Assembly (NCBI GenBank): GCA_030919125.1
Contig: CP121470.1
Coordinates: 1,885,074-1,949,073 of the forward strand
Length of the DNA: 64,000 nucleotides
From: Methanoregula sp. SKADARSKE-2
GTDB lineage: Archaea; Halobacteriota; Methanomicrobia; Methanomicrobiales; Methanospirillaceae
Reading direction: 5' to 3'
In this document: positions 10,335 through 18,780 of the stretch, in pieces
Layout of the letters: every line of letters starts with the position of its first letter
How positions within the stretch are numbered: position 1 is the stretch's first letter
Made by a program: the position numbers and the translations under genes
Notes under the pieces: generated by a model
Database searches by the model: none
What the model saw: the letters and a program-made list of their open reading frames with translations, nothing else
What the model was told of the DNA's origin: nothing

Positions 10335-10751
10335 TTACCGGAAGGTTGGAAGTTCGCGGAACTTGGTTCTGTCGCAAAATACATCAATGGAATGGCATTC
10401 AAACCCTCTGATTGGGAAACGAAAGATCGTCCGATTATTAGAATTCAGAATTTAACAAAGTCCACAAACATCGTAAATTATTGTTCAAAAGAGGTCGATA
10501 AAAAAATAATTATTCAAAATGGCGATCTTTTAATTTCTTGGTCAGCAACTTTAGGTGCGTATATTTATTCCGGTGAAGAAGCAGTTCTCAATCAACATAT
10601 TTTCAAAGTTGAACCTTTTACGGATATAATTGATAAAAAATTTCTTTTCTATTCTGTAAATTTTCATATCAAAAAATTAGCGCGAGATGCACATGGCTCT
10701 GGGATGGTGCATATTACTAAAGGTTTTTTTGAGAGAATTTTAATCCTGTGA
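10335..10751 (+). pseudogene. hsdS: HsdS specificity domain (first target-recognition domain), truncated by IS
   Basis: In frame with the end of HsdM, LPEGWKFAELGSVAKYINGM begins a typical HsdS target-recognition domain, with PIIRIQNL and GDLLISWSATLGAY as further family features. The frame ends after about 138 residues at TGA 10749-10751, which lies within the first bases of the IS element. The usual central conserved helix and second recognition domain are absent, and none of HsdS reappears after the IS. Base composition changes sharply to AT-rich from about 10370, as expected for a recognition domain exchanged by recombination. Confidence 0.78.
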
Positions 10752-11716
10752 TATCCCGAATTGATTTTACACATATAACCATTTCTGCGCATATTTCAGA
10801 ATCCTCTCCTGGGGTAGACGGTACCAGAATGCGTTATAAGGCTCATCGAAATCGAGACTCACTCATGTGAGGTTTGATGACATTGTGCCAGTGAAGAATT
10901 TTATCGACAGAACCGAACTTCGCGATCCTTCGTTCGACTTCTCCGAAGAACCGTTCAATTTTGCCGTTCGTTTGAGGGTGTTTTATCCTGGTTGGGATGT
11001 GTTTTATGTTGTGATGAACAAGGAACTCTCCGAATTTATGATGGGCCTATTCACGGTTCCGAGCTGAAACGAATTGTGTACTGTTGTCAGTGAGGATCTC
11101 GCGGGGCGTACCTTACATCTGGAATCCCTGATTCAGCACCGTGAGAGTGTTCTCGGTAGTTGGAGAATCGAATACCCCGTAGCAGGTGATGAGGCGGGAT
11201 GAATCATCCATGAATGCGATCAGCCATTTCTTCGATCCTTTAAGTTCGAACTCTTTCCAGTCTCCCTGCCCCATCGACATGGAATGAGTATGTTCATACC
11301 GAACATATTTCCGCTGTTGCCGTTTTTTCATGTTGATCTCCACCAGACCGTGGTTCAACAATACCCGATAGATTCGATTATGCGGGATATGGATCCCGTG
11401 TGTTTCCTCAATCTTCTTCTCCAGATGGATTGGACCAATGTTGTTGGATTGATAGGTTGCGAGGATCAACTCTTCTGCTCGATCATCGATGGCTTGGGGC
11501 TTTCTTCCAGATTGCCTGAGTACCGGATATTCTCCCGATTCTCTGAACGGGTTGATGAACTGATACACTCGTTGACGGGTAATCTGGAAATACCGGGCAA
11601 TCTCAACAACGGGTTTATCATTGACACATTGCTGAATGATCCTCTGGATAGCCCCATTCGATAAGTTGCTCAAATCGGTATTTACATCTGATGTCAAATG
11701 ATTTCGGGATAGGACA
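10747..11716 (-). mobile_element. 970-bp IS481-like insertion sequence, copy 1
   Basis: Ends were set by comparison with the second copy at 53910-54879: both begin TGTGATATCCCGAATTGAT and both end in the reverse complement of TGTCCTATCCCGAAATCAT, giving a 19-bp imperfect terminal inverted repeat (TGTxxTATCCCGAAxTxAT). The copies differ by at least five substitutions (at 11000, 11217, 11395, 11494 and 11533). Flanking bases show no target duplication (TAATCC on the left, AGGGGG on the right). The element interrupts HsdS. Confidence 0.88.
10767..11697 (-). pseudogene. IS481-like (rve/DDE) transposase, inactive, copy 1
   Basis: The N-terminal half carries helix-turn-helix segments (PVVEIARYFQITRQRVYQF) and the first catalytic parts, GQGDWKEF and FMDDSSRL. 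A TAA at the codon after FQM interrupts the frame, and the same frame then continues GTPREILTDNSTQFVSARNRE to a TAG, then AHHKFGEF and HPQTNGKIERFFGE with the catalytic Glu. A 4-bp duplication (GAGT) near 10858 shifts the last part, which ends in KYAQKWLYV. Three lesions therefore make the enzyme non-functional. No ATG lies inside the element; TTG at 11697 or 11673 may be the start. It would have to be moved by a transposase encoded elsewhere. Confidence 0.85.
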
Positions 11717-12115
11717 AGGGGGGATTCGACCAAAAACCTTTAAATAACGGGCGGATTCATATGCACCAGCAGTGCATTTTTTTGATCTGCATATGCACCC
11801 GAATCATGATCGTCAGAACCCGGACCGGATTTGCCCGGTCTTTTCCCGGATAACTGCAGGGATTTCCCATGAACTTCTCTCCTGGGTTTTCGTACTGTCC
11901 GCCACACCAGAGAGAGCCAGAGTATGCGATCATTCAGGGAATCTCTCCGGGAATTGTCCGGAAAAGCGGGCAGGGCCGCGGGGGCGAGACCCCTGCTTTC
12001 ATATCCGTAGAATGAGACTTATAATATTCACGGAGAATAATTGTTCAGAAGTCCGGTGATCGATCCCGACCGATCGATCGCCCAGCCATCAGATTGGATT
12101 TACAGAAGGGATATC
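11717..12115. other. region between IS copy 1 and glyS, with a short direct repeat
   Basis: No convincing gene is present. TTTAAATAA at 11739-11747 resembles an archaeal TATA element. The 10-mer CATATGCACC occurs twice (about 11759 and 11792) on either side of a short T run and could be an operator or chance. The glyS promoter should lie towards the right end. Confidence 0.4.
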
Positions 12116-13846
12116 GTGAGACCAGGTTCCAAAGATGTTTTTGAAAGTGTAATGGATCTTGCAAAGCGCCGCGGGTTCATCTGGCCCACCTCCGAATGCT
12201 ACGGAGCGGTTGCGGGGTTCATCGATTACGGCCCGCTCGGGGCGATGATGAAACGGCGGGTCGAGAATGTATGGCGGGAATTCTACGTCATCCAGGAAGG
12301 GTACTACGAGATCGAGTGCCCGACGATTGCGCAGGAAGCGGTCTTCATCGCCTCCGGCCACGTGGCCGGGTTTGCCGACAAGATGTGCCAGTGCCCGCAC
12401 TGCAAGGAGTTCCTCCGGGCCGACCATGTAGCCGAGGCCGGCGGGATAAAAAATGCCGGGACTATGAAAAACGAGGATCTCTCTCTCGCCCTTGCTCCCT
12501 GCAAATGCCTCGCATGTGAAGAGGTGCTCGGCAAGGTCGAGGTCTTCTCCTTCAACCTGATGTTTGGGACCTCGATAGGTCCCGGCTCGCAGCGGACCGG
12601 GTACCTCCGGCCCGAGACCGCCCAAGGCATGTTCGTTGACTTCGGCCGGCTCCTCCGGTTCTACCGGGACAAACTCCCGTTCGGGGCCGTCCAGATCGGA
12701 AAATCGTACCGGAACGAGATCTCCCCCCGGCAGGGCATGATCCGGCTCCGCGAGTTCACGCAGGCGGAGGCCGAGATCTTCGTTCATCCGAACAGCAAGA
12801 ACTGCCACCCGATGTTCCGGCGCTACGCAGACTACACGATGCCCCTCCTCACCTCCGACAAGCAGCTCGCGGACGAGCCCACCCTCACCCTCTCGATGCA
12901 GGAAGCGGTGGAGAGGGGGATAATCGCAAACGAGTACGTCGCCTATTATGTCGCCATGACCCATGCACTTCTCGTCAAAATCGGGATCCGGCCCGAGCGG
13001 CTCCGGTTCCGGCAGCACCTCCCGGATGAACTGGCCCACTATGCCAATGACTGCTGGGACGCGGAGATCCTCTCGGACCGGTTCGGCTGGGTAGAGACGG
13101 TCGGGATCGCAGACCGGACCGACTACGACCTGAACGCCCACGCCAAGGCGAGCGGTACTCCGATGACCGTCTTCATCCAGTACGACGAGCCAGAGAAGGT
13201 CCCGCGCCGGCGGATCATCCCCAACATGGGCGTGCTTGGCAAGCAGTACCGGAACAAGGCGAAGGCGATCTTCGATGCGCTCGCGGAGTCGACCCCGACT
13301 CCCGAGGGCGCAGATGTTGTTGTCGATGGCGAGAAGATCCATATCCCAAAAGACCTCTTCGAAGTCCGGGACGAGATCGTGGACGTCCGGGGCGAGGAGA
13401 TCGTCCCGCACGTGATCGAGCCCTCGTACGGTATCGACCGGATGTGCTACGCGATCCTCGAACAGGCGTACGACGAGGATGAGGCGGACGGCGAAACCCG
13501 GGTCGTGATGCGGCTCTCGCCCAAGGTCGCACCGGTGCAGGTCGCGGTCTTCCCGCTGATGTCACGCGACGGTCTCGACACGATGGCCCGCGAGATCCAG
13601 GAGACGCTCCAGAAGCAGAACATCCTCGCCGAGTACGATGACTCAGGGGCGATCGGGCGCAGGTACCGGAGGCAGGACGAGATCGGGACCCCCTTTGCGG
13701 TGACCGTGGATTATGATTCCTTAGAGATGCAGACGGTCACGATCCGGGACCGGGATTCGATGAAGCAGGTCCGGGTTCCGGTTGACCGGGTACCGGGGAC
13801 TATCCGGGCGCTGGTGGATGGGAAAGTGAAGTTTGGGGAGATCTGA
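12116..13846 (+). CDS. glyS: glycyl-tRNA synthetase (archaeal/eukaryotic dimeric type)
   Basis: The class II synthetase attaches glycine to tRNA-Gly. The start of the protein (DVFESVMDLAKRRGFIWPTS), FIDYGPLGAMMKRRVENVW, the zinc-binding CQCPHC and CKCLAC clusters, motif 2 (SYRNEISPRQGMIRLREFTQ) and the C-terminal anticodon-binding domain from about VQVAVFPL are visible. Length is about 576 residues, normal for archaea. GTG at 12116 was preferred because AAGGG lies just upstream and the family begins close to this point; an in-frame TTG at 12041 would add 25 residues with no family support. It stands alone between mobile elements, intact. Confidence 0.93.
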   Translation: MRPGSKDVFESVMDLAKRRGFIWPTSECYGAVAGFIDYGPLGAMMKRRVENVWREFYVIQEGYYEIECPTIAQEAVFIASGHVAGFADKMCQCPHCKEFLRADHVAEAGGIKNAGTMKNEDLSLALAPCKCLACEEVLGKVEVFSFNLMFGTSIGPGSQRTGYLRPETAQGMFVDFGRLLRFYRDKLPFGAVQIGKSYRNEISPRQGMIRLREFTQAEAEIFVHPNSKNCHPMFRRYADYTMPLLTSDKQLADEPTLTLSMQEAVERGIIANEYVAYYVAMTHALLVKIGIRPERLRFRQHLPDELAHYANDCWDAEILSDRFGWVETVGIADRTDYDLNAHAKASGTPMTVFIQYDEPEKVPRRRIIPNMGVLGKQYRNKAKAIFDALAESTPTPEGADVVVDGEKIHIPKDLFEVRDEIVDVRGEEIVPHVIEPSYGIDRMCYAILEQAYDEDEADGETRVVMRLSPKVAPVQVAVFPLMSRDGLDTMAREIQETLQKQNILAEYDDSGAIGRRYRRQDEIGTPFAVTVDYDSLEMQTVTIRDRDSMKQVRVPVDRVPGTIRALVDGKVKFGEI

Positions 13847-13926
13847 GTGAATAAAGTAATTGGATTCAGTACTTTTCTAAATTTTCCTCCCTGATCCATT
13901 GATAGTCGACAACCTAACTACCTCCA

Positions 13927-15074
13927 TCAGCTAATACGACGAAGAACGGAAATAACGGTAACAAATTTGAGTTTCTTCCTGAGGCCCTCCCAGACGAAGA
14001 GGTGGAAGAGATCAAATCGGAACAAATCCTCGTGGATCGTTCTCGGGCCACGTTGAACCTTGGAGAAGAAAATCCATTGAAGAGATACCCGGATATTCTT
14101 GAGAAGGAACGAAATTATCGTCAAGAGGTACCTGAGCACAACATTTCTGGAAGATGTTTTAGTTCTCACGATATTCCGGATACGGAATGAGGACTCGATA
14201 GCGAACCGGTTCTTGTAGATCGAGGAGATCTTCCGGGGATTCCAGCCAATCCCATACACGACGTAGCCGAGATTCACATTCCTGAATTTTTTATTCCTTC
14301 CCTGAAGGTACTTGACATCAATCGCGAGGGTAAGATCAAGCGGTTCGCCGGTACCCATCATCGTGTACTGGGCATACCGGGAATGATTTCCACGGAGGAT
14401 CTTCTTGAGTTCCCGGCCGTGTTTTCTCACCGGAACGATATGCGGGATGTTCTCCTTCTGGAGAAATGAGAACACATCTTTTGCGATCAAGACAGAGTAC
14501 TTCGGTGTTCACTTTTGCGTTGTGGATAATAGCCAAAAATTTCCGGATGCACTCGACCTTTGACACTCCCTTCTTCACCGGGAAAACTGCAAGGGTCTGC
14601 CGTTGACCTTTTGTTGTGATGGAGAGTGAAACGTACGAGTAAAATGTGGTTGTTGATTTCTTCATTTTGCTCTTGATGACGTAATCTTTGTTCGCTTCGA
14701 TAATATCACCATAATAAGGCTCGTCGGTGAAATCTATGGCAAAATGATATGATTTTCCGGGAACAAGGATCTGATCGTTTGAATAGGTGAGGATCTTTGA
14801 TTGTATTTCCAGAAGCGATTCTCAATCCACCTTCGATAAATGATATCTGACTGACGTTTCACACGGGACTTTTTCTACGGCCTTATTGATGGAATGCACG
14901 GATAGTTTGGTCGCTGACATCCCAACAAGTGACTGGATAAGCGTCTTTTGTCTCAGTGTTTTCGTTGATGGAAATGGTGAGATTCCGGTTGATTGCATCC
15001 ACTGCTATTTCGGAACAATCTTCTGCTCGGATCTCAATCTTTATTCGGCGGGGGAATTGCCGTCTATTAGTCAT
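13927..15074 (-). pseudogene. ISH3-family transposase remnant
   Basis: Reading from 15074 down, the N-terminal part continues after a shift near 14897 as HSINKAVEKVPCETSVRYHL, meets an in-frame TGA near 14822, then reads HFAIDFTDEPYYGD, SLSITTKGQRQTLAVFPV and CLDR, typical of ISH3-type DDE transposases. Another shift near 14490 leads to NIPHIVPVRKHGRELKK and a C-terminal part ending at 13927. At least three lesions are present. Element ends could not be defined. ISH3 elements are archaeal. Confidence 0.72.
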
Positions 15075-15175
15075 ATGCGGCGCCCACTGCCTATTTAGAT
15101 CTGCCGGTTTGGATTAGCCTCGGCTAAAAATTAGTGAAGTACTGGGTTTACACTTTGTCCCATATTTGATCACCA

Positions 15176-16320
15176 TAGGACTTACGTCCTTGGTTTTGAC
15201 CGAAAGATCTAAGAGTTAGTAGCGTCCATCCATGGGTTAGACAAACCCGGGATGGAGATCGAACGAGAGTGAATCCACCGAAATGCACGAGCGGCAATTT
15301 TGTAAACTTTCTGATATCGACGTATCAGGTTTGCTCGTGTACAGAGGCATCCCGGTGTTTTCCCGCTGAACCAGTATCAATAGCTCACGCTTCCGTCAAG
15401 CGTTTGTTAGAGAGGCAGCCAGCCTCACCACACTGGGGCGCTGTATGAGGAAGCGCAACGGTTGCTCCGGGCTAACGAAGGAGTATTGGTAATCGATGAT
15501 AGTACCCTCGACAAACCGTATTCCCATCAGATTGAACTGGTGACCCGGCACTGGAGTGGGAAGCATCATCGGGTAGTTCAGGGAATCAACCTAATCTCAA
15601 CCATTTGGACTGATGGTTCTGCGATAGTTTCGGTAGATTTCCGGATCTATTGTCCAGACAAAGACGGGAAAAACAAAAATGATCATTTCCGGGATATGCT
15701 ACGAGCAGCCGAAGAAAGAAAGTTTCAGCCGGGATGTGTCATCTTTGATTCGTGGTATTCGTGTATCGCCAACCTGAAATTGATCCGCACGCTGAAGTGG
15801 CATTGGTGTACCCGTCTCAAATCCAACCGGTTGGTTGATCCTGATAATACGTACAACCGTTCAGTTTCTGAGATTGAGATTCCTCCCGAAGGAAGAGTTG
15901 TTCATCTGAGACAATACGGTTTCATCAAGCTATTTAGGATCGTTCACTCTGATAAGGAACCCGAACATTGGGCTACCGATATTCTCGATGCATCGGAAAC
16001 CGACAGAAAAACGTTCAAGGAACTTGGATGGAATATCGAAGAGGATCACCGTGGCATCAAGCAAGGTTGTGGCATCGAGAGATGCCAGGGTCCCAAAAGA
16101 GGTTGTTCAACAAGGACATATTCTGCTCTCGTTGCTGGCATTTCTTCGCCTCGAAACCCATCGATTGAATACAGGTTCCAGCTGGTACGAGTCGAAACGC
16201 TCGATTCATCGATCCGCTTCTTCTCTCTTTATCGCTTCCACGGCGTTCTAATCTGATTATTTTTGTAGTGCTGTGATGAAGATTTCTTGCTCGAATCTGC
16301 CTTCAAACGCGTAAGTCCTA
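15176..16320 (+). mobile_element. IS701-like insertion sequence, degenerate
   Basis: TAGGACTTACG at 15176-15186 and its exact reverse complement CGTAAGTCCTA at 16310-16320 bracket an IS701-type transposase and are its likely terminal inverted repeats (11 bp). Element length would be 1145 bp. No target duplication is seen in the adjoining bases. Confidence 0.65.
15283..16256 (+). pseudogene. IS701-family transposase remnant
   Basis: The longest open part starts at 15462 and contains EGVLVIDDSTLDKPYS (first catalytic Asp), HWSGKHHRVVQGIN, VIFDSWYS (second Asp) and WNIEEDHRGIKQGCGIERC (catalytic Glu region). Upstream residues from ATG 15283 (MHERQFCKLSDID) belong to the same protein, but a stop follows and another shift lies near 15440-15450. 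Near 16085 the frame shifts again, and the true C-terminus (LLSLLAFLRLETHRLNTGSSW) is read in another frame. The gene is therefore inactive although its three catalytic regions survive. Confidence 0.78.
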
Positions 16321-16351
16321 GAGAAAAAATTTACAAGAAAAACAAAGAAAG

Positions 16352-17221
16352 ATGTGGATCGCTACCGTTACTTTAGAAACCGTTAACGGCAAGTATCCGG
16401 AAAAAAATTCTCGAAAAAATACCGCGACAAATAAAGATCGAATGATAGCTCTTATTCGAATCACTACTATACTTAATTCAGATTCATCTGAAGACGGATT
16501 GATCATTTTCCCAGGGGGATGGTTTCATCAAGGTAGACAATCCGCAGAATCCGCATTTTCTTTTATCGAGAAAAAAATCAAGTCAGAATTACAAAAATTT
16601 TCTTCTCACATCGTTATTAGTCTCGGTATTGACGGATCAATTGACAATGAGGGTTTTGATCGCGACCAAATTGCAATTGTAATTGACAAAACAGGGATCA
16701 TTGCAATCGGGCGTAAGTATCAGGTTTTGACCGCAGAAGAGAGAAAAAAGGTAATCTTATCACCGGGTTATCTCCAAGGTGATTTTGGAAAACCGCAAAT
16801 TTTTTCTCTGAACGAGATTCGTTTTTATCCTGCAATTTGTTATGACATTTATGGCCCCCAACAAAGAAAACTAGAAAATCCGGGTATTGATGTAATTATT
16901 AGCCACGTCCATTATTTTGTTCCCTTAAATGAGGAGGGACCAAAAGGTATTGTGGATTTCGTTAGGAAAGGTTTTGTAGGTTGTTCAGCTCAATGGCACT
17001 GTCCAGTCTTTGGTTCCGGGATTTTTATTAGAAGATCCATTCCTAAATGTTGGCACACCGGAATGAATTATCGGTCGCATCCGAAACCGTACTTGAAATG
17101 TAAGATCGAGGAAAATATTCTAATGCCCGAAATGAAATTTGAGGATGGTCAACTAATTGAAGGTAAATTACTCGTACAAAAATACAATTTGGGAAATACT
17201 TTTTCTCTGATTAACATCTGA
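16352..17221 (+). CDS. nitrilase-fold-like protein, function unknown
   Basis: I do not recognise a named family, but the 289-residue protein has the order of elements seen in carbon-nitrogen hydrolases: a strand ending in IIFPGGW (51-57) where the family has FPE, IGRKYQVL (119-126) where a catalytic Lys could be K122, and FYPAICYDIYGP (158-169) with C163 in the nucleophile position, followed by ISHVHYFVP. The general-base Glu after FP is absent (Gly instead), so activity is doubtful or altered. It is strongly AT-rich relative to its surroundings and lies directly after the IS701 right end, which points to lateral transfer. A purine-rich AAAGAAAG leader precedes the ATG. Confidence 0.55.
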   Translation: MWIATVTLETVNGKYPEKNSRKNTATNKDRMIALIRITTILNSDSSEDGLIIFPGGWFHQGRQSAESAFSFIEKKIKSELQKFSSHIVISLGIDGSIDNEGFDRDQIAIVIDKTGIIAIGRKYQVLTAEERKKVILSPGYLQGDFGKPQIFSLNEIRFYPAICYDIYGPQQRKLENPGIDVIISHVHYFVPLNEEGPKGIVDFVRKGFVGCSAQWHCPVFGSGIFIRRSIPKCWHTGMNYRSHPKPYLKCKIEENILMPEMKFEDGQLIEGKLLVQKYNLGNTFSLINI

Positions 17222-17413
17222 TCAGAATTCAAAACAAAGTGAATTGGATTTAATTCATAAAGTTACAAGACTCCGATGAGCGCCAAACCTTTTCTCCCCA
17301 TAGCACAATTTTCAGAGAATCCTCCCCGGTCCCAAAATCTCCGGAGGTACAGGGATATTCTTAAGACGGAAAAAGAAGAAATATAATAATCCTGGCAGAA
17401 ATGAGGTAACAAA

Positions 17414-17551
17414 ATGCCGACAAGCAAGAAACAACTCACCAAGCTGAATCAGGCAAAGAAGGTCAAGGCAGAGGAGCTCTCAAAGCAGGCAGAGGCCGGA
17501 AGCGAGTCCGCAAAGAAGAAACTCAAGAAACTTGAGAAGAAGATCAAGTGA
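17414..17551 (+). CDS. small Lys-rich protein (45 residues)
   Basis: ATG at 17414 is preceded by a GAGGT ribosome site. The product (MPTSKKQLTKLNQAKKVKAE, then ELSKQAEAGS and a Lys-rich end) is almost entirely helix-forming, with about 30 percent Lys and no hydrophobic core or signal. It may bind nucleic acid or ribosomes; no family is recognised. A run of T about 25 bases after the stop is compatible with a monocistronic gene. Confidence 0.65.
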   Translation: MPTSKKQLTKLNQAKKVKAEELSKQAEAGSESAKKKLKKLEKKIK

Positions 17552-17571
17552 ACCTTCCGGAATTTTTCATC

Positions 17572-18303
17572 TCACTTTTTTTTTGTACAGATACACACTC
17601 TCACGCGGCAACACGCGCAATCTTCCCGCACCGCAAAGATCTGCGCGAATTCCAGGAGATCCTCCCGGGCGTTCCGAGTCAGGGGAACCCCGTGGCCCGG
17701 GAGGAGTGCGGCAAAATCAAGTCGGGAGATCTTCGCAACCGACTTCCGGGCCGCCTCCATATCGAGCGTGAACGGGCGCGGCGGGCCTTCGAGTCTGTGC
17801 CCGTTGTGCCGGATCGTATCGCCGGCAAACAAAACTTTTGACCGGGGATCGTAGAGGCAGATGCTCCCCGCCGTGTGGCCTGGGGTATGGATGCAGGTTA
17901 AGCCCGCAACGGTCTCGCCGTCATGGAGGAGGATATCCGGGTGGACCGGCCGGGGTTTGTAGAACGCCCCGATCGTGCTCTGGAAGACCAGGATCCCCTC
18001 CGGCGCAGGCCGGAGTTGCCTTCCCATAACATACCGGGCATCGGCCTCATGGATCGCGACCGCTGCCCCGGAGATCGTCTTGAGCTCCTGGGCACTCCCG
18101 GTATGGTCCATGTAATAGTGCGTCAGGATGATCGTCCCGATATCTGAGGGGGGACGGTCGAGAGCGTCCTTGAGGTACGCAACAATTTTTTTGCTGTTCC
18201 GCGGGAGGCCGGGATCGATGAGGGTCAGGCGATCCCCCGTCTTCACCACATAACAATTACTCGTGACGCCATCCACCTGGTGGATATCGGGAAAGATCTC
18301 CAT
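17572..18303 (-). CDS. metallo-beta-lactamase-fold hydrolase
   Basis: The 243-residue protein starts at ATG 18303 (MEIFPDIHQVDGVTSN). The metal motif reads HYYMDH at 62-67, with Tyr64 where the canonical HxHxDH has its second His. Later ligands are present (HTPGHTAGS, FAGDTI, LLPGHG). The family hydrolyses thioesters, lactones or nucleic acids; the substrate here is unknown. A TATA element lies about 31 bases before the ATG, so the transcript is probably leaderless or nearly so, in agreement with the lack of a ribosome site. The last residues are Cys- and Lys-rich (CACCRVRVCICTKKK). Confidence 0.85.
   Translation of the reverse strand: MEIFPDIHQVDGVTSNCYVVKTGDRLTLIDPGLPRNSKKIVAYLKDALDRPPSDIGTIILTHYYMDHTGSAQELKTISGAAVAIHEADARYVMGRQLRPAPEGILVFQSTIGAFYKPRPVHPDILLHDGETVAGLTCIHTPGHTAGSICLYDPRSKVLFAGDTIRHNGHRLEGPPRPFTLDMEAARKSVAKISRLDFAALLPGHGVPLTRNAREDLLEFAQIFAVREDCACCRVRVCICTKKK
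17576..17584 (+). terminator. T9 tract after the small Lys-rich gene
   Basis: Nine consecutive T lie 24 bases downstream of the stop codon at 17549-17551, a typical archaeal termination signal. Confidence 0.5.
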
Positions 18304-18780
18304 GCTGTTCACTGGACAGCATCGAAGATTTATATAATTTTTGGAGGGCCGGGGGTTTTTGTACAGCCGGGATTGATCTCCTCCGCTTTTTTTAACAATA
18401 ACCGGTCCCTGCAAACAAAGACACGAGGAGGTGTTCTCAACCGAACGGATAGCCTCCGGCAGAGCGGGGGCTCCGGACAAAATGCCGGGGGTCTCTTACC
18501 TCCACCCTTCCTTCCCGGCAAAAACAATCGCAGAAATTCCCACCTGTCCAGCCTTCCTCCACGGCATCAAACAAAACCCTTGACAAAAGACGCAAAAGAG
18601 GCCGTGAACGAGATGAAGAAAACTCAGGCGATCCCCATGGCAGCGGAAAGGAGGCCTGCGAACACCTGAGGATTCCGCAGAAAGAACCGGAATCTCACCG
18701 GAGCAGTGCGATCGTTCCGGTACGAGAGGAAAGGCACAAAGGTCACGCGGGCGTGGTTCGGGAAAAAAGGGGAGAGTTCC
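18304..18780. other. intergenic region between MBL gene and giant TPR gene
   Basis: About 475 bases contain the MBL promoter at the left end and the region downstream of the TPR stop at the right. Open frames are short shadows. No RNA gene or repeat was recognised. Confidence 0.4.
18327..18342 (-). promoter_or_regulatory. TATA box for the metallo-beta-lactamase-fold gene
   Basis: On the minus strand AAATTATATAAATC is centred about 31 bases upstream of the ATG at 18303. That spacing puts the transcription start at or just before the start codon. Confidence 0.55.

Noticed and set aside
10867..11067. 66-codon plus-strand frame in both IS copies
   Set aside because: It is antisense to the C-terminal part of the transposase, where HPQTNGKIERFF is read on the minus strand.
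10747..11716. TAG in the transposase as a pyrrolysine codon
   Set aside because: A TAA lies 24 codons earlier in the same frame and a 4-bp duplication follows, so reading TAG as pyrrolysine would not restore the protein.
11772..12059. 95-codon frame upstream of glyS
   Set aside because: It has no ribosome site or family features, and overlaps the region where the glyS promoter is expected.
12089..13411. 440-codon minus-strand frame opposite glyS
   Set aside because: GlyRS on the plus strand is certain, and the opposite frame has no recognisable domain.
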